Shown here: piece by piece, positions 1 to 5,198 of the stretch
Numbering within the stretch: position 1 is the first letter of the stretch
Layout: every line of letters begins with the position of its first letter
Translations under genes and position numbers: made by a program
Notes under the pieces: generated by a model
The model's database searches: none
What the model saw: only the letters and a program-made list of their open reading frames with translations
What the model was told of the DNA's origin: nothing
DNA from: Chloroflexota bacterium
GTDB taxonomy: Bacteria > Chloroflexota > Dehalococcoidia > Lucifugimonadales > UBA3495
DNA length: 8,111 bases
Reading direction: 5' to 3'
NCBI GenBank assembly: GCA_022561675.1
Contig: JADFQT010000110.1
Location: 1-8,111 of the forward strand

Positions 1-99
1 CTGATGAAACTGCTGAAATCCGGGTCGTTCCGGCCCTTCATCATCTACTGCGCCGTTGCGGGAATCGCTGTCGTAACTGCCAGGGCAGCCGGGGCCTAG
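1..99 (+). CDS. uppP: Undecaprenyl-diphosphate phosphatase, C-terminal end (partial)
   Basis: Frame 1 is open from the window edge to a TAG at 97-99 and gives 32 residues. The sequence has a basic stretch, then F-R-P-F-I-I-Y, then a hydrophobic helix (AVAGIAVVTA) ending at the C-terminus. The F-x-P-F-x-I-Y pattern followed by a last membrane helix is what I recall at the end of UppP/BacA, the integral membrane enzyme that dephosphorylates undecaprenyl diphosphate to recycle the lipid carrier for peptidoglycan synthesis. The catalytic regions lie outside the window, so the call rests on the tail alone. A different polytopic membrane protein is possible. A 9-bp stem-loop (111-133) begins 11 bases after the stop and may help end transcription, although no T-run follows it. 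Confidence 0.55.
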   Translation: MMKLLKSGSFRPFIIYCAVAGIAVVTARAAGA

Positions 100-110
100 A
101 TGCGCAGATT

Positions 111-250
111 CTCCCTCCCTTGACGGGAGGGAGTTAGAGGGTGGGTTGGTCCGTTGGCGCGGGTATCGTCAGACCGTGGAGTTGCGGTCGGTTGTATCCG
201 ATGCCAGGTTTCACCCACACCCTAACCCTCTCCCTTCAAGGAGGGTTGGT
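111..250. repeat. REP/MITE-like imperfect inverted repeat
   Basis: Two arms of about 35 bases, 111-147 and 212-250, are imperfect reverse complements of each other (roughly 80% by eye, with single-base gaps). Each arm also folds on itself. The left arm has a perfect 9-bp stem, CTCCCTCCC (111-119) with GGGAGGGAG (125-133), around a 5-base loop. The right arm pairs AACCCTC (224-230) with GAGGGTT (241-247). The core reads like CCCTCC-TTGA-GGGAG-GGTTAG-GGT-GGGT, a type of dispersed intergenic repeat seen in many bacterial genomes. The roughly 64 bases between the arms hold no gene. Two converging REP units or a decayed non-autonomous element are both possible. Confidence 0.55.
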
Positions 251-381
251 CATAATTCGGGCGAGACAACCATTCGTTGGCAATCAGCTATGTCATATCA
301 CCGCTCGGATGGACTTGTCAAAGGATCGGGCGATTAGATACTTCGCACACCGTTAATAACTGCACTGCATGGCGCTTGTGT

Positions 382-410
382 TTGATTTAATTTCGGCGTA
401 GGCGTACATT
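382..410 (+). promoter_or_regulatory. Putative sigma-70-type promoter
   Basis: TTGATT (382-387) and TACATT (405-410) are separated by exactly 17 bases, a fair match to -35 and -10 elements. The predicted start, near 417, falls at the beginning of a perfect small hairpin (GGCTC 416-420, GAGCC 425-429). No convincing protein gene follows on this strand for over 900 bases, so a non-coding transcript is the likely product. Matches of this quality can arise by chance. Confidence 0.35.
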
Positions 411-416
411 GATTGG

Positions 417-618
417 GCTCACCTGAGCCAAAAGTCTCAAAAACTAAAGAGGCTGCGGGGAACGGTGGGTAGCGCGTAGTCTTAACGGAGCCAACTGATG
501 AGAGGGAATCGTGGGGATGCGCGTGCTTGAAGGAGAGAGCAGAATTTACCTGGTAGTTCGGCGAGGCACTTATGTGCTTTGCTTCGACCCGGCACATGCT
601 GTGGCTCTCTTTTTTTTT
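417..618 (+). ncRNA. Candidate intergenic small RNA, about 200 nt, family unknown
   Basis: The interval is bounded by a plausible promoter (382-410) and by a hairpin followed by nine T residues (610-618). It starts with a perfect GGCTC/GAGCC hairpin. Near the 3' end it holds a 9-bp stem, GCGAGGCAC (561-569) with GTGCTTTGC (574-582), closed by a TTAT tetraloop and containing two G-T pairs that are stable only when this strand is the RNA. The 5' GAGCC (425-429) can also pair with GGCTC (603-607) at the 3' end, so two mutually exclusive folds exist. I checked for tmRNA, RNase P RNA and small SRP RNA signatures and saw none. The length suits a 6S-like RNA, but I cannot show that fold. Confidence 0.35.
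535..618 (+). terminator. Intrinsic terminator-like hairpin with 9-T tail
   Basis: GAGAGC (535-540) pairs with GCTCTC (604-609), extendable by A534-T610, and the stem leads straight into nine T residues (610-618). The enclosed segment contains the 9-bp hairpin at 561-582 and a short CACA/TGTG hairpin (593-596 with 600-603) that could act as the proximal terminator stem. The T-run lies on the correct side for plus-strand transcription. A second small palindrome, GCCCG-TTTT-CGGGC (621-634), follows immediately. Confidence 0.5.
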
Positions 619-671
619 ATGCCCGTTTTCGGGCGAGTGAGGATGCTATGCGACGAAAAGAAATAAGACCG

Positions 672-809
672 AAGGGCTAGCCTAGCGGCCCTTAAGCACA
701 GACGCCGACGAGAGTTGACCTCGCCGGCGGCAATTGTGGCCTAGGACAAACACCTGTGAGGATGCACGGCACCTAGTTGCCCACTGGGTTTCAGTGTACC
801 TCACGGGTG
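672..809. other. Block of tandem hairpins in a gene-free stretch; possible minus-strand 3' UTR and terminator
   Basis: Three stems cover most of this interval. AAGGGC (672-677) pairs with GCCCTT (688-693). GCCGACGAG (704-712) pairs with CTCGCCGGC (720-728) with one mismatch. CACCTGTGAGG (751-761) pairs with CCTCACGGGTG (799-809) with one T-G pair, and it encloses CACTG (782-786) with CAGTG (792-796). The block lies just downstream of the minus-strand gene ending at 832. Read on that strand, the last hairpin is followed by a T-rich tail (CGGTCTTATTTCTTTTC), so it may terminate that gene's transcript. The odd pairs point to different strands in different stems, so which strand acts as RNA is not settled. 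Confidence 0.35.
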
Positions 810-831
810 CGGAAATTAACACGGTGTAATC

Positions 832-1065
832 CTAAAGGGCGTCGAATGCTGTCCAGAAATCATCCTGAGTAGCGTCATCCACGCTCATTGTCAGAATTTC
901 TTCGATGGCTTCTCTGCCTGGCCTCTCATCAAAGTCAATGATTACGGTTGCAAGTGGTGAAGCCGCTCTGATGAACAGGCGAAACCCGCTCCGGGGAGGG
1001 ATAGTGTCGAATCCGATCTCTTCAAAAGCTTCTGTAACTTTTTGTGGATCGACAGGGTTTGTCAT
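832..1065 (-). CDS. Small acidic hypothetical protein (77 aa)
   Basis: I do not recognise the family. The ATG at 1065 gives 77 residues with 16 acidic and 6 basic side chains. The order suggests a small alpha/beta fold: an N-terminal helix (VTEAFEEIGF), two strands (FRLFIRAA, ATVIIDFD), then an acidic C-terminal helix region ending WTAFDAL. The reading frame stays open upstream to an ATG at 1224, but that extra part is Arg/Pro/Ser-rich and lies on an inverted repeat, so it looks non-coding and I start at 1065. No good Shine-Dalgarno sequence precedes this ATG, which lowers confidence. The gene is divergent from the zinc-ribbon gene at 1350 and is followed by the hairpin block at 672-809. Balanced composition is the main argument that it is real. 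Confidence 0.45.
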   Translation of the reverse strand: MTNPVDPQKVTEAFEEIGFDTIPPRSGFRLFIRAASPLATVIIDFDERPGREAIEEILTMSVDDATQDDFWTAFDAL

Positions 1066-1095
1066 GCGGGTAACATGAACGAAAGTTCGCGTTGA

Positions 1096-1174
1096 CCAGC
1101 GGAGCAGCCTGAGGCCTGGGGGCCACCGAAGCCAGGACTCCCTTGCTGGAGGGCTCGAAGGTAGTCTCCGCTGG
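1096..1174. repeat. Inverted repeat between two divergent small genes
   Basis: CCAGCGGAG (1096-1104) and CTCCGCTGG (1166-1174) are a perfect 9-base inverted repeat. The 61 bases between them contain a further pair, CCTGG (1115-1119) with CCAGG (1132-1136), and a weak CCCT/AGGG pairing around 1141-1153, giving a possible three-way junction. The repeat is 30 bases upstream of the 832-1065 gene start and could be an operator, a structured leader or a small remnant element. Confidence 0.4.
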
Positions 1175-1349
1175 AGTTCTGGACGCCGATGGCAAGGAGT
1201 TAGAGGCTCAATCGCCGCAGACAAAAGAAAAGCCCCCGAAACTTTTGCACCTCAATCTGGATATTTGATGGACTGGGGTTCTCAAAGGAAAGCGCCTGCT
1301 AATTCAAGGGTGCGTCATCGCCCGGTCTACAGCGGAAGGAGTTGGACCT

Positions 1350-1571
1350 ATGCCTAAGCCGGCCAGAATCCTGTGTTCCTTTGGCGCACACCGGTTTGAG
1401 AACTGGGAGTATTGGCAAGACGATCACGGCCAGCAACCACCCGACCACCACATCTGCTTTCAGTATGGTGTGTGTCAACGCTGCGGCGCCAAGCGTAACC
1501 AACTTCAGCACCACTGGGAAGAAGAGTACTGCACGCGTTGTGGCATAGCTCAGCCTTTACATGGATCTTAG
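1350..1571 (+). CDS. Small zinc-ribbon-like protein (73 aa)
   Basis: A strong Shine-Dalgarno sequence, AAGGAG (1336-1341), sits 8 bases before the ATG, the best ribosome binding site in the left part of the window. The protein has Cys at 9, 36, 42, 45, 61 and 64, with two CxxC knuckles, CQRCG (42-46) and CTRCG (61-65). His pairs lie at 33-34 and 54-55, and an aromatic segment (FENWEYW, 16-22) near the N-terminus. Paired C-x2-C-G knuckles are typical zinc ligands, so a zinc ribbon that binds nucleic acid or protein is likely. Short proteins of this design (an early Cys, aromatic/His segments, two CxxC) are common in prophages and accessory regions, but I cannot name the family. It stands alone: no same-strand gene lies within 600 bases on either side. 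Confidence 0.65.
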   Translation: MPKPARILCSFGAHRFENWEYWQDDHGQQPPDHHICFQYGVCQRCGAKRNQLQHHWEEEYCTRCGIAQPLHGS

Positions 1572-2191
1572 CATCAGCCCGACTCTTCTTGCAGCTCCGC
1601 CGGGTTATGGTGGTTCTTGGTCTCTGCAATCTTAGTGCTCCTGGTGAGTCGCGAAAAGCCTCCTTTTGGACTGGAACGGCTTGCCGCGGCCAAGCGCCGT
1701 GTAATTGATACCCGCCAAATATGTACTGCCGATGCCAAACCCTTGAACTGCATCCCCCAGTACCTTCCTCCCCGGCAATTCTCACTGCATGTCCTTACCT
1801 GAATCCCCGGTTAAAGCCCTGTAGTAGCCGCTAAGCTGTTTCAACATTTGAATGACTGGTAGGAAGAGCGTCATTCCGGCAAAGCACGCCGTTGGTCGGC
1901 CGTCGGTCAGGTCAACGGCGATAGCTATCAACCCGGCCAACCATACCTCAGGGGTGGCGGCGAGTTAGCCGGGACCGGGCCCGGCAAAATGGGTGGCCAT
2001 CAAGTTGAACCCGTTTCTCTCTTTGTGTACCATAGGCCACGGCCATCAGGTCTCACCGTTAGATTAAACGGTACCGGTTAATTCGCCGGTAAATGGGGGA
2101 GGGACCAGCGTGACCGTATGACTCGAGTCGGCGGGCAACGGCCGGCTCGGAACAATTGGGTAAAAAAAGTTGAGCTGGAGGCAGTCTGGGG
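1572..2191. other. Gene-free interval with several hairpins
   Basis: I see no convincing coding region here. Short frames on both strands lack ribosome binding sites and have unlikely compositions. Several inverted repeats are present. CGCCGTTG (1887-1894) and CAACGGCG (1913-1920) are perfect 8-mers around an 18-base loop. GCCGGG (1968-1973) pairs with CCCGGC (1980-1985). Two back-to-back hairpins are ACCGTT (2055-2060) with AACGGT (2067-2072), and ACCGG (2073-2077) with CCGGT (2086-2090). The last two lie about 100-135 bases before the PIG-L start and could be in its leader. I could not match the region to a known riboswitch. Confidence 0.4.
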
Positions 2192-2896
2192 ATGGAAGAA
2201 ACCCCCGAGCGGGTTCTGGTGGTTATCCCACACCCGGATGACGCGGAGATATGGTGCGGGGGCACGGTGGCCAAGTGGGTTAAGGAAGGTGCTGAAGTTC
2301 ATTACGTTCTCTGCACCGATGGCAGCAAGGGCACGGACCGGCCGGGGGTTACGCCGGAGCAATTGGCAGCCACCCGGGAACAGGAGCAGGTGCAGGCGGC
2401 CTGGCTGCTGGGGGTGGAGGACGTGGTGATGCTGCACCATCCTGATGGCGAGCTAGAAGACACCCCGGAATTCCGCAAGCAAATCGTGCGGCAAATTCGT
2501 CGAGTGCAGCCGCAAGTCGTGATCTGCGCCGAGCCTTACCGGCGGAACCTGGCCTGGCATCGGGATCACCGCATCACCGGACAGGTGACCCTGGACGCGG
2601 TCTTTCCCTACGCCCGGGACCATCTGCATTTCGCCGAGCTGTGGCGGGATGAGGGTCTGGAACCCTACAAAACCGGAACCGTACTCTTTTGGGGAGCGGA
2701 ACTTGCCGACACCTACATCAACATCGAAAGCTCGTTAACCACAAAAATCGCGGCGGTAAAGGCCCACCAAAGCCAGATGGCCAGCCGCACCGAAGCCGAA
2801 GTCGAGGAGTTCGTCAGGGACTGGGCCCAACGCACCGGTGCCGAGAACGGCTGCAAATACGCCGAGGCCTTCCGCAAGGTCACTTTCCGGACCTAG
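2192..2896 (+). CDS. PIG-L/LmbE family deacetylase
   Basis: The 234-residue protein has the PIG-L hallmarks. The N-terminal strand RVLVVIP leads into H-P-D-D-A-E (14-19), whose His and Asp residues provide metal ligands and the general base. H-R-D-H (123-126) supplies the later metal-binding His. A CTDGSKGTD segment (41-49) and AHQSQ (191-195) are also typical. Members are zinc-dependent cytoplasmic enzymes that remove N-acetyl groups from GlcNAc-type substrates, such as bacillithiol or mycothiol precursors, lipid-linked sugars or antibiotic intermediates. The substrate here cannot be read from the sequence, and no thiol biosynthesis partner is nearby. GGAGG (2177-2181) lies 10 bases before the ATG, and the length matches the family. 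The gene is transcribed alone toward the DUF885 gene, and its TAG is two bases before the inverted repeat at 2899. Confidence 0.88.
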   Translation: MEETPERVLVVIPHPDDAEIWCGGTVAKWVKEGAEVHYVLCTDGSKGTDRPGVTPEQLAATREQEQVQAAWLLGVEDVVMLHHPDGELEDTPEFRKQIVRQIRRVQPQVVICAEPYRRNLAWHRDHRITGQVTLDAVFPYARDHLHFAELWRDEGLEPYKTGTVLFWGAELADTYINIESSLTTKIAAVKAHQSQMASRTEAEVEEFVRDWAQRTGAENGCKYAEAFRKVTFRT

Positions 2897-2898
2897 CA

Positions 2899-3061
2899 GG
2901 CTGCTGAAAAGCGAGTCTCTCCGCCTTGCCAAGGGGGAGGAATGTCACCCCAGCTAGCCTCCCCTTAATAATTATCTCAAAATGTCACCCCGAGCCCTTC
3001 GGAATGACATGGGTCGTTTTGAGATAGTTACTTAATAAGGGGAGGGATCTTTTGAACAGCC
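2899..3061. repeat. Nested inverted repeat filling a convergent gap; MITE-like and possible bidirectional terminator
   Basis: The outer 13-mers GGCTGCTGAAAAG (2899-2911) and CTTTTGAACAGCC (3049-3061) are inverted copies with two mismatches. Inside, the arms 2958-2982 and 3017-3045 are near-perfect complements (CCTCCCCTTA... and ...AAGGGGAGG), differing mainly by a 4-base gap. At the apex ATGTCA (2982-2987) pairs with TGACAT (3005-3010) around CCGA/TCGG. The 11-mer AATGTCACCCC occurs twice as a direct repeat (2941-2951 and 2981-2991). Defined termini and nested symmetry suggest a non-autonomous mobile element; no transposase is present. The repeat occupies almost all of the gap between the PIG-L stop (2896) and the DUF885 stop (3065), so it can also end transcription from both sides. 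Confidence 0.6.
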
Positions 3062-3064
3062 ACC

Positions 3065-4768
3065 TTAAAGCGCACTCCCGGGTTGCGCAAGCATGACCTC
3101 CCTAACCAGCGGCAGGGCCGGCGCGCCGTAGGACAGCAGCTGGTCGTGGAACCCCCTGAGCGAGTAGTCACCGCCCCGTTCCTTTCGGAAATCCTCCCTC
3201 AGCTTCAGAATCATCAGCTTGCCCAGCGTATAGTTCAAGTAGCCGGGGTCAAAGGTGCCTCGCAGCGCTTCCCGCCGCGCCGGAAGCTCTTCCATGTAGG
3301 CGTGGTCCATAAAAAACTGAGTGGCCTGGTCCACCGTCATACCCTGGGTATGCATGCCCAGGGAGCAAAGATACCGGCAATTGCGCACCAAGGCTTCCAA
3401 CAGCTGGGTAACCCGCAGCGCCGGCTGACCCGCGCCGTAGTCGGTTTCCAACATCATCTGCTCGGTGTAATGGGCCCAGCCCTCCGTAAAAGCGTAGGAG
3501 GTGGCTACCCGGTTCACCAGGGGCAGTGGCCGGCCGTACCGGCTGTGCAGATGGTGAACGAAGTGGCCGGGGTAAACCTCGTGAATCGATATGATGCGTA
3601 GAGTGTCGTAGTTGAAATTCGAGAGCCACTCCTCCCGCTGCTGAGCCGACCACTCCTCCTCCACCGGAGTCACGTAATAGAAGGACTCGGTAGCTCTTTC
3701 TTCCAAAGACCCGGGACTATCCATGGCGGCGAAGGCGTACCGCATGTAGGTCGGCGTTTCCATAACCTGGCATCGGTCTTCGGATGGGACGGAGATCAGG
3801 TCCAGGTCGACCAGACTTCGCCGGATGGTTTCCAGCATATCCTGGGTTTCCGGTATCAGACCTTCGGCGGAGGGGTGCCGGCGACCAATATCCGCCACCG
3901 TTTCTTTTATGCTTCGGCCTGGCTTGACCGCCTCCGCCGCTGCCGCCAGCTGTTCCAGGTTGGCATCTAAGTTCGCCTGTCCCAGCGCCACCAATTCGGA
4001 AAGGGTGGCGGTTACCCCTTCCCCGGTAGCCAGCATGCCAGCGAACAGCTTGGCGCCGATGGCAAAGTCCTCTCTAGCTTGTTCCAGCCTGAATTGAAGC
4101 CGGGCCACGAACCGTTCCACCGCCAGCGCCGCCGCTTCCCGGGCTTGATTGAAAGGTTCCAAGACAGCTCTATCGGAAAAATCTCCCACAGCCTGGCCCA
4201 GGTCCACCCGATAGAACCGGGCCATGCCCGCATAGCTTTCAATACTCATCTCCAGCACCGGCCGGCCCACCTCCGGCTCCAGAGAAGAGTCCAGCCCTTC
4301 CATAAAATCGGGGACCTGCCCCAGCGCCTTGGTGGCGGAACGCAGCCGATCTGCCAGAGGAGCGTAGTCGCGCCGAACATACCCACCGACGTTCAAGAAG
4401 CCCACCTGCCGCATGGGGTTGTTTTCCAGGGGCCGCCAGTCCTCCAGATTGAACAGTTCTCGCTTTAAGAACAGCTCCAGCAGGCGGTAGCTGAGCCGCT
4501 GGTCAGGCGACAGACCTTGCTGGGAAAACGTTTGCGGGTCCAAACCTTCCGTGGCAAAGGTTTCCAAAGACAGTGCAGAAAGCTGGCCCAGACCTCTTCT
4601 CAGCTCCTCCAGCCGGCGCCGTACCCGAGCCGGCGACAGGTCGGGGAGGCGGCCGTCATACTCATGCCGGCCAATGCGGCTGCCGGCGGTGGGGTAGAAG
4701 TCCCAGTACTCTTCTATGAGGCGTTGGGATAGCTTATCCAGGGCTTGTGCAACGGCTGGCTGGGACAT
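3065..4768 (-). CDS. DUF885 family protein, putative zinc metallohydrolase
   Basis: The 567-residue protein is a full-length DUF885 member. Its N-terminus (E-Y-W-D-F-Y-P-T-A-G-S, then H-E-Y-D-G-R-L-P-D-L-S, about 20-45) is the characteristic opening of the family. The C-terminal half carries H396-E-V-Y-P-G-H402, an HExxxGH zinc-binding motif, and E429 in T-E-G-W-A-H-Y-T-E (428-436) as probable third ligand. D-P-G-Y-L-N-Y-T-L-G-K (507-517) is the conserved late segment. The fold is mostly helical, resembling M3/M32-type carboxypeptidases. Substrates are largely unknown, so peptidase or amidohydrolase activity is inferred. No signal peptide is visible, so it is probably cytoplasmic. The ATG at 4768 lacks a clear Shine-Dalgarno sequence, but homology to the family start supports it. 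It lies 62 bases after the EthD-like gene and is likely co-transcribed with it. Confidence 0.88.
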   Translation of the reverse strand: MSQPAVAQALDKLSQRLIEEYWDFYPTAGSRIGRHEYDGRLPDLSPARVRRRLEELRRGLGQLSALSLETFATEGLDPQTFSQQGLSPDQRLSYRLLELFLKRELFNLEDWRPLENNPMRQVGFLNVGGYVRRDYAPLADRLRSATKALGQVPDFMEGLDSSLEPEVGRPVLEMSIESYAGMARFYRVDLGQAVGDFSDRAVLEPFNQAREAAALAVERFVARLQFRLEQAREDFAIGAKLFAGMLATGEGVTATLSELVALGQANLDANLEQLAAAAEAVKPGRSIKETVADIGRRHPSAEGLIPETQDMLETIRRSLVDLDLISVPSEDRCQVMETPTYMRYAFAAMDSPGSLEERATESFYYVTPVEEEWSAQQREEWLSNFNYDTLRIISIHEVYPGHFVHHLHSRYGRPLPLVNRVATSYAFTEGWAHYTEQMMLETDYGAGQPALRVTQLLEALVRNCRYLCSLGMHTQGMTVDQATQFFMDHAYMEELPARREALRGTFDPGYLNYTLGKLMILKLREDFRKERGGDYSLRGFHDQLLSYGAPALPLVREVMLAQPGSAL

Positions 4769-4830
4769 GATTAGCTATGTACACCGGATTTACTCAAAGT
4801 TGGCAGTTAACCAAAGTCTGGAAATGGCGC

Positions 4831-5142
4831 TCACACGATTTCGCTGATCTGGATCTGGGGTGAAATGTCGGTATAGTTGGGGATATCTCCCATGATCTCC
4901 CGCCCGTGGGTCTTGAACCCCTCGTGGACTTCTTCGGCCGTGTTGAAATACAGCACGCCAATGGCCACGAAGGGCGCCGGTGCATTGGGGTCGGCGCTGC
5001 TTACGCCCCTTTCAACTTCGATACGGAGCAGCCCCATGGAATTCAGGCGTGATTGCACCAGGGGCATGTGCTTGCCCGAGAAGTAATCCATGTCGAACTT
5101 CTTGCCTTCCTCGTTGGCATAGAGCACGGAAACCTTGATCAT
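4831..5142 (-). CDS. EthD-like dimeric alpha/beta-barrel protein
   Basis: The 103-residue protein shows the EthD pattern: an N-terminal strand MIKVSVLY, then F-D-M-D-Y-F-S-G-K-H-M-P-L-V (16-29) with the conserved His25-x-P-L, a central strand F-V-A-I-G-V-L-Y-F (58-66), a helix (AEEVHEGFKTHGREI) and the C-terminal segment I-P-N-Y-T-D-I-S-P-Q-I-Q-I-S (87-100). Family members form dimeric ferredoxin-like barrels and were first noted in the ethyl tert-butyl ether degradation cluster of Rhodococcus, where EthD is required but its chemistry is not defined. AGGAGA is 5 bases before the ATG. The gene sits between the SDR and DUF885 genes on the same strand (gaps 56 and 62 bases), which suggests a role in the same small-molecule pathway. 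Confidence 0.85.
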   Translation of the reverse strand: MIKVSVLYANEEGKKFDMDYFSGKHMPLVQSRLNSMGLLRIEVERGVSSADPNAPAPFVAIGVLYFNTAEEVHEGFKTHGREIMGDIPNYTDISPQIQISEIV

Positions 5143-5198
5143 GGTTCTCTCCTAATCCGTAAGATGAAAAACCTTGGACATGCCCGGGGGCCGGGAGG

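Noticed and set aside
334..597. 87-codon minus-strand frame
   Set aside because: No ribosome binding site, unlikely composition, and it lies over the candidate plus-strand RNA with its hairpins and terminator.
616..634. Minus-strand intrinsic terminator at GCCCG-TTTT-CGGGC
   Set aside because: On the minus strand the hairpin is followed by A residues, not T; the T-run belongs to the plus-strand hairpin before it.
1113..1268. Plus-strand frame with protein-like residues (EGSKVVSAGVLDADGKELEA) ending at TGA 1266-1268
   Set aside because: No ATG or ribosome binding site and a stop just upstream at 1110-1112; it may be a gene remnant, but it overlaps the inverted repeat and cannot be supported.
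1354..1785. 143-codon minus-strand frame opposite the zinc-ribbon gene
   Set aside because: It is antisense to a gene with a strong ribosome binding site and clear Cys motifs; its own product is Arg/Ser-rich and matches no family I know.
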